A stretch of 64,000 nt of DNA from Chromatocurvus sp964613795. Lineage in GTDB: Bacteria; Pseudomonadota; Gammaproteobacteria; Pseudomonadales; Halieaceae. Position 1 is the stretch's first letter. Every line of letters begins with the position of its first letter. The stretch spans positions 31,323 to 95,322 of the forward strand of contig CAZTJR010000012.1 of NCBI GenBank assembly GCA_964613795.1, written 5' to 3'. Below, one piece after another: positions 22,943 through 31,203 of this stretch. The position numbers and the translations under genes are program-made. Below the pieces are notes generated by a model. That model ran no database searches, was not told where the DNA came from, and saw nothing but the letters and a program-made list of their open reading frames with translations.

Positions 22943-25632
22943 GCTACGAGCAGCGAACCGGGCCGGTCTCAGAACCGGCAGAGACCGTGCGGCAGCGGGG
23001 CTTCAACCTCGTGCAGATGCTGATCATCCTGGCCTCGCTGTCGGCATTGGTGGTGGCGCTGACCTACAAGACCAGCGATTACTTCAACAAGCGCAACCAG
23101 GCTCGCGCCGATGCGGTCATCGCCCAGGGTGACGCCCAGCTGCGTCAGTACATTGCAGCGACCGGTCGTCTGCCCTGTCCCGATACCACCGGCGACGGGC
23201 TGTCAAATGACAGCGGCAACGGCTGCGTGGCACAGAAGGGCAGCCTTCCCTACCGAACGCTGGGGATGCCCAGCGTCGGCTACGGCTATGGTGAAGTGCC
23301 CATGCTGTACGGGGTACAGCAGTCCGGGTCGCTGCGCTTTGCCAACCGCACGCAAACCTTCTCTCCCGTGTTTCGCACCCGCGACAATAAGCTGCGGCCG
23401 CTGACCATCAGCCAGCGTAATGTGTTCGATTTCTGCGCCACGCTGGACAGTATGCGCACGGCCTCATTACAGACCGGTGGCTTGCTCTTGCAGTCTGAAG
23501 ATGGCGTCATCCGCCGCAATGCGGTGTATGCCCTGGCCATTGCCGGTGCCGAGAATCGTGACGCGCGAGGCGCAGGCTGGGACGGCATAACGCTCAGTAA
23601 CCGCTACGACGGCGTCAACGCCACCTCGTCGAATGCTTTTCTGTTGCCGCAGACGCCGCTGACACCAATCTACGACGACCGCACTTTCTTCCGCGATGCG
23701 CGACAGCTTTACGCCGAGCTGCGCTGTGAAGCCCTCAATGGCTCGATCACGCTGCTGGTGGAGACATCCTCCATCGAGGGTGAGGTGGTGGACCTCGCGG
23801 AAAGCAATGCCGGCAGTGTCGAGGTCGGTCTGATCCTGAATTCCGTGCAGATTGTCATGGGGATATGGCAGCTGGGACAGACGGTCGCCCTGATTGCCCA
23901 GGCCGCAGAGGAAGTCGCACTGTCTGCCTCGCTGCTAGCGGGCGTCTCGGCGGCCTGCGCCATTCCGCCTTGGGTTGCCTGTGCCATGATCCCCGTGTAT
24001 GCCGGCGCGCTGGCCACTGCGTCAACCGGCGCCGGTCTTGCGGCTGCCGCGGCAGTGACGGCGGGGATTCAGGTGGGCCTGTCAGCGACGTCGGTCGCAC
24101 TTTATGACAATCTGTCGTCGCGCACGGCGGGCGACGCCCTGACCAATCCTGCGTCTACCCTGAATCCCTCGCTTGATGCGGCGGCGGTCGCCGAGCGCAG
24201 CGAGGCCTACCTCAAAGACCTGCAGGAGGCCGTGGACGCCTACCAGGCGACGCTACCCCCGCCGGGTGATATCAGCACGCGGGGGATGCAGCGCGACGCC
24301 GCCGAGGCATCGATTGCCTCTCGCATCAATGCCGTGGGCGACAGCGGCTTGCGCAGTGTGCTCGCAGACAATGTGTTCGGGCGTACGGAAAGCTGTCAGC
24401 CGGGCTCCAGCGGCTGCCAGGCACTGGAAGTGCCGCTGACCATTGGCGCGAGCGGTGCAATCGCAACCGAAGAGGATGAAAACGGCAATACTGTGCCGAA
24501 ATACCAGACGCTGTACGTGCGCGACCGTACGGCGCCGAATGCTCCGGGCGTCGAGTCCGCGTTGGTGGCGTTCTACCAGCAGCAGGCGAGCGCCTCGGCC
24601 GCTTTCAGTGCGGGCGAGGCGCCCAGTGCGGAGGGCATTACCACCGAGGCAGACGCCGAGGCGTTCGCCGCACAGCAGCAGGCTCAGCAGGCGGCCCAGG
24701 AAGCGGCGGCAGCGGGTGCGGCCGCAGCGCTGGATGCGGCGATGCGCGACAGCAACAGGGTGACCGCGGCAGTGTCGTCGATGTTCGGTGCCGTCAGCGC
24801 TTTTGACCAGCGACACCTGGCTTTCAAGGCGGCCGAGCGGACCCTTCAGGCGCGCCAGGATGATGTCACCACTGCACGGGCCCGCCATGACGCCATCGAC
24901 GGTGAAGAGGACCCAGACGCCAAGGCGGCTGCGCGGCAAACGCTGGACGCGGCAGAAAGCGCACTCAGCGTGGCGCAGGCCGACTACAACCTGAAGCAGG
25001 GTCAGCGCAGCACGGCGCTGGCTGGCGTTCGCGATGAGACCGGCCTGTCCAGCTGGGACTACAGCGGCGGCACCAGCCTGTGCGGCAGCAGTCAGACCAG
25101 CAGCCAGTGTGGCTGGATGAGCGACCGCAGCGCCAGTGCCGGCAATGACGACACCCATGCCAGCAGTCGATCCAGCGAGCTGAATGGCCTGATTGAGGCT
25201 GTCAGCCTGCACGAGGCTGCAAAGAACCATGAGCTGCTGTTGCGCCAGGCCGAGGGTAAGGCGGACGCTGCCTGGGCCTCGCGCAACGCCTATAAGACGG
25301 GTCTGTGTTCCCGCGAGGATCCGCCCCGGACCTTTGTCGGTGGTAGTGACTTTCCCAGCAACAACCCGGCGCTGTGGGATGCCCTGGGTGAGAACCTCGG
25401 CGCTGGCGGTCCGGTGGGGCTGAATTGCGGCAATGGCGTTGACCCTATCGACCAGTCCGCGGAACAGGACGCTGCCGCGGCGGCCGAGCGGGAGCGGGTG
25501 TGTGACGTGGACAATGCGCGTTACGATGCCCAGCTGTGCGCGCTGTACAGCGGCCAGTCACCGGATCGGACAACGATTCGCGGTGTGCGCGACATCACCA
25601 ACGCCATCATACAAAAAGGTATCAGCGAATGA
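22939..25632 (+). CDS. Giant GspK-like pseudopilin with internal hydrophobic domain
   Basis: This 897-aa protein has a 21-residue prepilin leader ending RG, then FNLVQMLIILASLSALVVAL. Residue +5 is glutamine rather than glutamate, as in tip pseudopilins such as GspK that start a fibre. The head has GRLPCPDTTGDGLSND, then AIAGAENRDARG and IYDDRTFF. Residues ~297-387 form a long hydrophobic, alanine/glycine/valine-rich stretch with several possible membrane helices. After that comes an alanine/glutamate/glutamine-rich coiled-coil region (~550-720) and a cysteine-containing end. Ordinary pilins are below 350 aa. I infer a tip subunit, perhaps one that touches or enters a membrane. Its start overlaps the MshG-like stop. 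Confidence 0.82.
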   Translation: MSYEQRTGPVSEPAETVRQRGFNLVQMLIILASLSALVVALTYKTSDYFNKRNQARADAVIAQGDAQLRQYIAATGRLPCPDTTGDGLSNDSGNGCVAQKGSLPYRTLGMPSVGYGYGEVPMLYGVQQSGSLRFANRTQTFSPVFRTRDNKLRPLTISQRNVFDFCATLDSMRTASLQTGGLLLQSEDGVIRRNAVYALAIAGAENRDARGAGWDGITLSNRYDGVNATSSNAFLLPQTPLTPIYDDRTFFRDARQLYAELRCEALNGSITLLVETSSIEGEVVDLAESNAGSVEVGLILNSVQIVMGIWQLGQTVALIAQAAEEVALSASLLAGVSAACAIPPWVACAMIPVYAGALATASTGAGLAAAAAVTAGIQVGLSATSVALYDNLSSRTAGDALTNPASTLNPSLDAAAVAERSEAYLKDLQEAVDAYQATLPPPGDISTRGMQRDAAEASIASRINAVGDSGLRSVLADNVFGRTESCQPGSSGCQALEVPLTIGASGAIATEEDENGNTVPKYQTLYVRDRTAPNAPGVESALVAFYQQQASASAAFSAGEAPSAEGITTEADAEAFAAQQQAQQAAQEAAAAGAAAALDAAMRDSNRVTAAVSSMFGAVSAFDQRHLAFKAAERTLQARQDDVTTARARHDAIDGEEDPDAKAAARQTLDAAESALSVAQADYNLKQGQRSTALAGVRDETGLSSWDYSGGTSLCGSSQTSSQCGWMSDRSASAGNDDTHASSRSSELNGLIEAVSLHEAAKNHELLLRQAEGKADAAWASRNAYKTGLCSREDPPRTFVGGSDFPSNNPALWDALGENLGAGGPVGLNCGNGVDPIDQSAEQDAAAAAERERVCDVDNARYDAQLCALYSGQSPDRTTIRGVRDITNAIIQKGISE

Positions 25633-26831
25633 GGAATCGCAGATACCAGCGCGGCTTTACCTTCCTCGAGATGGCACTGTCACTGTTCGTGACCGGTGCC
25701 CTTGTTGCGACAGTGCCGGCAGTGTTACGCGACGGTGGGGCCGCGCTGCGTACGGTGCCTTTGTCCAGTTCGCTGCAGGCCGCAGACGCGGCGCTGCAGG
25801 GCTTTCTGTACAGTGAGCATCGCCTGCCCTGTCCCGCGTCGTCCGCTGAAGGCGGGGTCGAGGACTGTCGTCTCACAGAGGGCTTCCTCCCCTGGAGCAC
25901 ACTGAAGCTGCCGGCACCGGTGCGCAATGCCGATCGTCAGCCGGTCGCCTACGCTGCTTACCGCGGCGTTGTTGACCTGGCTGTCAGCAGCGCAGCGCTG
26001 ACACCGCGCTATGCGTTCACGCCGGCGGCCAATGACAATTACCAGCTGGCACCGCCGCGACAGCAGTCGACACAGACCAACGGTCTGGATGTCTGTGCCA
26101 AGCTGCGCAGGGCGGCGCTGGCGCCAGCCACCTCAGCGCACCTCGCCACCCGCGCCCTGAATCACCCGACGGCGGTGATCAACATGGCCTACGTGCTGAC
26201 GGACCCGGGTGCCGGCGACCGCGATCGGGCCGGCGGCGTGCAGCCGGCGTTCGACGCCCGTAACCAGCCTCAGGATGGCCAGCTGCTGTATGAATCCGAT
26301 GGCCGGCCTCCGGCGGAGGATTACGATGATCACGTGCACAGCGTCGGTTTTACCGAGCTGTTTGATCGTTTCGACTGCCCGGCGCTGCTGGCCAGCGTCA
26401 GCGCCGCTGCTCGCGAGGTCGACTTCGCCGACGATTACTGGCGCACCTGGCGCTATCTCAAGGACTTCCGCGACCTGCAGCTGCGTATGCGCGCGCATGA
26501 ACTGCAGCTGGCCAACACCATCCGGGACCTGGCGATCTTTGAAGTTGCGATGACGGTCGCCCTCGGCGTGCTCGACACAGGGGTCGCCCTGGCCGGCGGC
26601 TCGGGGGCCGCCGCGGTGGCGGTAAACCTGATCAACGCCGTTTCCTCAATCTCGCTGTCAGCGGTCGCGCTGAGCATGGCGATCGACGGAGCGTCCGATA
26701 AGGCGTCAGAAAAGGTCGAGGCGGAGCAGCGTCGCGATCAGGCCCAGGCTGCGGTCGCGGCGGCGGCGCAGTTCCGGGCGGCCGCGCGGGAAACCCTGCT
26801 GGAGCTGGACCGGCGGGGGGTATTCCGATGA
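25629..26831 (+). CDS. Large LPCP-type pseudopilin with C-terminal hydrophobic segment (1)
   Basis: This 400-aa protein starts at an ATGA overlap with the giant pseudopilin. The leader has nine residues ending YQRG, then FTFLEMALSLFVTGALVA with Glu at +5. The head motif is HRLPCPASSAEGG, a variant without the acidic loop. Shared motifs are VLTDPGAGDRDRAGG and DYDDHVHSVGFTELFDRFDC. Residues ~302-355 are hydrophobic (AMTVALGVLDTGVALAGG, then VAVNLINAVSSISLSAVALS), followed by a charged helix. The pattern repeats in the next gene. It is probably a minor pseudopilin of the tip complex. Confidence 0.8.
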   Translation: MRNRRYQRGFTFLEMALSLFVTGALVATVPAVLRDGGAALRTVPLSSSLQAADAALQGFLYSEHRLPCPASSAEGGVEDCRLTEGFLPWSTLKLPAPVRNADRQPVAYAAYRGVVDLAVSSAALTPRYAFTPAANDNYQLAPPRQQSTQTNGLDVCAKLRRAALAPATSAHLATRALNHPTAVINMAYVLTDPGAGDRDRAGGVQPAFDARNQPQDGQLLYESDGRPPAEDYDDHVHSVGFTELFDRFDCPALLASVSAAAREVDFADDYWRTWRYLKDFRDLQLRMRAHELQLANTIRDLAIFEVAMTVALGVLDTGVALAGGSGAAAVAVNLINAVSSISLSAVALSMAIDGASDKASEKVEAEQRRDQAQAAVAAAAQFRAAARETLLELDRRGVFR

Positions 26832-28030
26832 GGCGGGACAGCCGGGGTTTTACCTTTATCGAAATGTCTTTCACCCTGGCCGTGCTCGGGATGATTGCGA
26901 TACTCCTGGCGCAGCTGGTGCCCGCGCTGCGGGAAGTGAAAGTGAGTGCTGAGACTGCGCGCAACCTCGACCGGGTGGAAAGGAGTCTGTCGGCATTCGC
27001 CGCGATTCACGGCCGACTGCCCTGTGCCGATACGGATGATGATGGCTTCGAGAACAGCTGTGCCGCCATTGGTACCGTGCCCTATGCCACGCTGGGCGCG
27101 TCACGGCCGCTGGTGAATGCGGCGGGTTTTCCCTTTCGTTATGCCGTTCACCAGCGTGCCGGCACACTGGGAGCCGACGCCCGTCTCGCCATGCTGCTTG
27201 AGCGCTACCGGCCTGATATCGGGCGCGCATCGGCGGCTGGGGTCGCGCTACAGCCCGTGTCCTTCACGCAATCCAATCGGCGCCTGGATTTCTGTCAGGC
27301 CCTGCGCGCAGGCATGCGCCTGCCGCTCAGTACGTCCCATCTGTACATCGAGACCCGCGCTTCCGGCGGTGGTGGCGAGCGCCGCAATGTGGCCTACGCA
27401 CTCGTGGATCCGGGTCGCGGCGACCGCGATCTGCGCAACGGTCTGTTCGATGGCTACAACGGTAACGCGAGCACTGCGCAGCCGCGCTTCGAGGCGCCCG
27501 ACCGGGAACAGTCGCTGGTGTACGACGACAGGGTGATTGTCGCGCAGTTTGATCAGCTCTGGGACCGACTCGGTTGCTCCGCCAATATGGCGACCGCCGG
27601 ACGCGCGCACCCGAATCTCGAGACCATGCTGGCCCTGGTGATCCAGACCATGGAGGATTACGGCGACCAGCTGGATATCAATGTGGATATCGCCTTTGCC
27701 GACAACTTCGCCGCCGGCGCTGGCGTCGCCTCTGCGGTGTCAGGTCTTGCGGCAACGGCGGCGGGCATTCCCATCGGCATCGCTTCGGCGATCAACAAAG
27801 CCGGCGCCACCTCCGGTTCCGCGGTCTCCACCGGTATTGCCATCGGGCTGCTGGTGGCGCAGAACGTGGTGGCAGGTATCAATCTGGGCAAGACCGTGGA
27901 CAACTCCAACCGCGTCAAGGCACTGCGTGGTGATTTTAACACCCTGGTCTCAGGGCGCCTGCGGCCGCTGTATCTCTCGGTGCAGGATAACGTGCAGCGC
28001 GGCGGTCGCACTGTGTATTCCGATGAATAG
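26828..28030 (+). CDS. Large LPCA-type pseudopilin with C-terminal hydrophobic segment (2)
   Basis: This 400-aa protein overlaps its neighbour by ATGA. The leader has seven residues ending SRG, then FTFIEMSFTLAVLGMIAILL with Glu at +5. The head has GRLPCADTDDDGFENSC, an acidic loop that looks like an EF-hand calcium site, then ALVDPGRGDRDLRNG and VYDDRVIVAQFDQLWDRLGC. Residues ~291-355 are hydrophobic (GAGVASAVSGLAATAAGIPI, then SAVSTGIAIGLLVAQNVV). It is the same length as the preceding paralog. Together with it and the giant protein it forms a set of tip-type pseudopilins. Confidence 0.8.
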   Translation: MRRDSRGFTFIEMSFTLAVLGMIAILLAQLVPALREVKVSAETARNLDRVERSLSAFAAIHGRLPCADTDDDGFENSCAAIGTVPYATLGASRPLVNAAGFPFRYAVHQRAGTLGADARLAMLLERYRPDIGRASAAGVALQPVSFTQSNRRLDFCQALRAGMRLPLSTSHLYIETRASGGGGERRNVAYALVDPGRGDRDLRNGLFDGYNGNASTAQPRFEAPDREQSLVYDDRVIVAQFDQLWDRLGCSANMATAGRAHPNLETMLALVIQTMEDYGDQLDINVDIAFADNFAAGAGVASAVSGLAATAAGIPIGIASAINKAGATSGSAVSTGIAIGLLVAQNVVAGINLGKTVDNSNRVKALRGDFNTLVSGRLRPLYLSVQDNVQRGGRTVYSDE

Positions 28031-28036
28031 GCAAAC

Positions 28037-28774
28037 ATGATGATGACAACGATACAGCCGCGACGCGTCCGCGGCGGCCGCCGGCGACAGCGCGGTTTTT
28101 CACTGGTAGAGCTGTCCATGGTGCTGATAGTGACGGCGCTGATCATCGGTGCCGTCAGTGTTGGTGGTGATCTGATGCGCAATGCCGCCTATCAGCGTCT
28201 GGGCTCATCCTTTATCCGGGGCTGGCAGCTGTCGTATCTGTCCCACAAGGAGAAGCTGGGCGTGGTGGTGGCGGATTCCCAGACCGCGCCCAGCGGCTAT
28301 GTCGCCGGCGCCAGCGCCGACGGGACACCGCGGCGGACTGAGGTGTGCCGCAGCGATTTGCGCGCGGCCATGCTGAGTGCCGGCGTGGAGATGCCCCAGG
28401 GGCGGTCCGAGGGTGACGACACGCGCTACGCCTACATGGATTCCAACGGCAATCCGCAGCAGTTGGAGGTGTGCTTTCAGGCCCGTGACTGGGTGGTGCA
28501 GACGGGATTGAACAGTTACCAGAATCAGATCAAGAACGTGATGGTGATCAAGAGCGTCACGCCGGATCTGGCGCGCCTGATCGATTCTCTGGTGGATACG
28601 GCGCGGGACGCCCAGTTCGGCAAGATCCGGCAGTTTCCCACCAGTCGTAACGGCGGTACGCCCACGGAGCAGGAATACAGCCTGGACAACACCTGCGTGT
28701 TTGGCGGCGGATGTGGTAGCGCACGTGACGAGGCGCAGGTCGCCGTCATGACGCTCTACTACCTGATGGATTGA
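28037..28774 (+). CDS. MSHA-like type IV pilin, paralog 3
   Basis: This 245-aa prepilin has a 20-residue arginine-rich leader ending RQRG, then FSLVELSMVLIVTALIIGAV with Glu at +5. The head repeats the motifs of the two operon-proximal pilins in altered form: VVADSQTAPSGY, EMPQGRSEG, YMDSNGNPQQLEVCFQ and SVTPDLARLIDSL. It starts 6 bp after the preceding gene at three ATG codons in a row, so the exact start may be up to two codons later. It precedes the ATPase gene and overlaps it. It may be a minor pilin or an alternative fibre subunit. Confidence 0.85.
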   Translation: MMMTTIQPRRVRGGRRRQRGFSLVELSMVLIVTALIIGAVSVGGDLMRNAAYQRLGSSFIRGWQLSYLSHKEKLGVVVADSQTAPSGYVAGASADGTPRRTEVCRSDLRAAMLSAGVEMPQGRSEGDDTRYAYMDSNGNPQQLEVCFQARDWVVQTGLNSYQNQIKNVMVIKSVTPDLARLIDSLVDTARDAQFGKIRQFPTSRNGGTPTEQEYSLDNTCVFGGGCGSARDEAQVAVMTLYYLMD

Positions 28775-30462
28775 TGCGCCCGCTGCGAGAGGACGAGCAG
28801 GCGTTGTGCGATACGCTGCTCGCCCAGGATCTGGTATCGCGCGCCCAGTTGAGCTATGCCCTGCGCCAGCACGCCCTGAGCGAGGGATCGCTGGCCGGCC
28901 TGCTGGTGCGTCTGGGGCTGGTGCCGGATACGGCGATGGCGGCGGTGGTGGCGGTGGCGCGCGGACTGCCGTTGACCGATGCGCTGCCGCCGGAGCTGCC
29001 GGAGGCCGCGGCGCTGGCACTGTGTCGCCGGGAAATCTGCCAGTCCCTCGGCATACTGCCGCTGCGGGTGGACGGTGGCACCCTGCTGGCCTGGCTGGGC
29101 GAACCCGATGGCGATCGGGCTGCGGCCTGGGTGTCGCGGCGCCTGGGTCTCGACCTGGTCTGCCACCAGGGACCCTTCAAGGCAGTGGCGGAAGCCATCG
29201 ATGCGGCCTATGTGAATGACCGCCGCAACGCCCGTGCGCTGTTTGAGCTCGAGTGCCACCGCCTGCAGCGGGATGAGGGCGGTGAGCTGGGCATGGAAGT
29301 CCTGCTGCGCGCGCTGATTACTCTGGCCCATGCCGAGCGCGCCTCGGACATTCACCTGGCGCCGGACGAGATATCCATGCTCCTTTCCCTGCGCATCGAC
29401 GGGGTGCTGATCCCGGTGATGGCAATGCCGCGACGCCTGCTGCGCCTGGTATCGGCCATCAAGGTCGCCGCCGGCATGGATATTGGCGACAGCCTGCGGC
29501 CCCAGGGCGGGCGTTTTTCCTTCAGCGAAGAAAGCCTGGATCTGGACGTCCGCGTGTCTACCGCGATAACGCCCGCGGGTGAGAACGTGGTCATGCGCCT
29601 GCTGCCGACTGGCGCACTGGTCAGCGGCCTGGATGAACTGGGTTTTTTTCCAGAGCATCTACCGCTGCTCAAGCGCCTGTTTGACCAGCCCTATGGCATT
29701 GCCCTGTTTGCCGGACCGACCGGATCGGGCAAGACCACCAGCATGTTTGCCGGCCTAAAGCCACACTGCATGTCGGGCAAGAGCATACTCACGGTGGAAG
29801 ACCCGATTGAATACAATCTGCCCGCCGCCTGCCAGACGCAGGTCAACCGGCGTGCGGGCTATACCTTCGACTCGGCTATCCGGCACTTTCTGCGTCACGA
29901 TCCCGACATCATGCTGGTGGGAGAGATCCGCGATACGGAAACGGCAGAGGCAGCCCTGCGCGCGGCCGAGACTGGCCACGTGGTGCTGTCAACCCTGCAC
30001 GTGAATACTGCGTTCAGCGTACCGCTGCGCCTGCAGTCTCTCGGCGTCTCGCCGCTGGCGCTGTCGGAGGCGCTGATCGGCGTGGTCACGCAGCGCCTGA
30101 TGCGCCGTCTGTGTCCTCATTGCAAGGTAGTCGATCCCGAGGGCGATGCAGCGCTGGCGTCTTTGCTTAAGCCGTGGATCGGCGCCGAGACGCCGCGGCT
30201 GTATCGGGCCATGGGCTGCGAACACTGCGCGGAGACCGGGTACAGGGGACGTGTTCCGGTGTACGAGATTCTGCGGGTTGACGAGGGCCTGTCGCGCTGG
30301 ATTGCCGCCGGCGGCGGGCGGCACGGGACTGAGGGGCTGCTGTGTGCCGACAATCACGTCAGCATGCAGGATCTTGCGCTGCGGCGCCTCGCCAGTGGCG
30401 AGACCTCACGGGAGGAGTATGCGCGGGTGTTTGGAGCGGCGCCGGATGCCGCCGTCGCCTGA
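28774..30462 (+). CDS. Pilus/pseudopilus assembly ATPase (GspE/PilB/MshE type)
   Basis: This 562-aa type II/IV secretion ATPase has an N-terminal MshEN-like region and an Asp box ERASDIHLAPDE near residue 190. Walker A is GPTGSGKTTS near 313 and Walker B DIMLVGEIRD near 380. A tetracysteine zinc motif (CPHC near 446 and CEHC near 485) is typical of extension ATPases and absent from PilT. It powers fibre growth from the cytoplasm. The ATG overlaps the pilin stop (TGATG). It is the last gene of the operon. No retraction ATPase or prepilin peptidase is present in this window. Confidence 0.93.
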   Translation: MRPLREDEQALCDTLLAQDLVSRAQLSYALRQHALSEGSLAGLLVRLGLVPDTAMAAVVAVARGLPLTDALPPELPEAAALALCRREICQSLGILPLRVDGGTLLAWLGEPDGDRAAAWVSRRLGLDLVCHQGPFKAVAEAIDAAYVNDRRNARALFELECHRLQRDEGGELGMEVLLRALITLAHAERASDIHLAPDEISMLLSLRIDGVLIPVMAMPRRLLRLVSAIKVAAGMDIGDSLRPQGGRFSFSEESLDLDVRVSTAITPAGENVVMRLLPTGALVSGLDELGFFPEHLPLLKRLFDQPYGIALFAGPTGSGKTTSMFAGLKPHCMSGKSILTVEDPIEYNLPAACQTQVNRRAGYTFDSAIRHFLRHDPDIMLVGEIRDTETAEAALRAAETGHVVLSTLHVNTAFSVPLRLQSLGVSPLALSEALIGVVTQRLMRRLCPHCKVVDPEGDAALASLLKPWIGAETPRLYRAMGCEHCAETGYRGRVPVYEILRVDEGLSRWIAAGGGRHGTEGLLCADNHVSMQDLALRRLASGETSREEYARVFGAAPDAAVA

Positions 30463-30601
30463 CAGGCGGCCAGCGACATTATGCGCGAGATACTCAAAGC
30501 ATCAGCCCCGCTGGCCGAAGCGGTGATATCATTGCGCGCCAGCCATCATGCCGCCCGACCTCATGGGTTATCAGCCCGGCCGGAAAACGAAAGGGGGCCC
30601 A

Positions 30602-31198
30602 GTGCCAAGCATTCTCATGATCGACAACTACGACTCCTTTACCTGGAATGTCGTGCAATACCTCGGCGAAATCGGCGCCGATGTCACCGTGCTGCGTAAC
30701 GACGAAGTGAGCGTTACGCAGATCGAGTCAATGGCACCGGAGCGTATCGTCATTTCCCCCGGCCCCTGTGCGCCGGATCAGGCAGGGGTGTCGATGGCAG
30801 CCATTGAGGCCTTCGCCGGTCGTATTCCGCTGCTGGGTATCTGTCTGGGCCACCAGTGTATTGGCCAGGTCTACGGCGGCAAGGTGGTGCGCGCCGGGAG
30901 CGGCGTCATGCATGGCAAGACCTCCGCGATCTATCATCGTGGGGAAGGCGTGTTCCACGATCTGGAGCGGCCGTTCACTGCAACACGCTACCACAGTCTG
31001 GTGGTTGAGCAGGCCAGCGTCCCGGCTTGCCTTGAGGTCACGGCCTGGACAGAAACAGCAGGCGGCGAGCGGGAGGAAATCATGGGCCTGCGCCATCGCG
31101 AATGGGCAGTAGAGGGTGTGCAGTTCCACCCCGAGTCCATCCTTACGCAGCACGGGCACGACCTGCTGCGCAATTTTCTCAGGCAAAGCCCGAGGTAG
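30602..31198 (+). CDS. trpG: Anthranilate/aminodeoxychorismate synthase glutaminase subunit
   Basis: This 198-aa glutamine amidotransferase (class I) supplies ammonia to TrpE. The GTG at 30602 is preceded by AAGGGGG. The usual start context is PSILMIDNYDSFTWNVVQYL. Catalytic features are the oxyanion motif ISPGPCAPDQAG, the nucleophile in LLGICLGHQCIGQ and the HPES motif EGVQFHPESILTQHG. It heads a trpGDC operon of the Pseudomonas type, where TrpG may also serve p-aminobenzoate synthesis. trpE is not in the window. Confidence 0.96.
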   Translation: MPSILMIDNYDSFTWNVVQYLGEIGADVTVLRNDEVSVTQIESMAPERIVISPGPCAPDQAGVSMAAIEAFAGRIPLLGICLGHQCIGQVYGGKVVRAGSGVMHGKTSAIYHRGEGVFHDLERPFTATRYHSLVVEQASVPACLEVTAWTETAGGEREEIMGLRHREWAVEGVQFHPESILTQHGHDLLRNFLRQSPR

Positions 31199-31203
31199 CA
31201 GGA

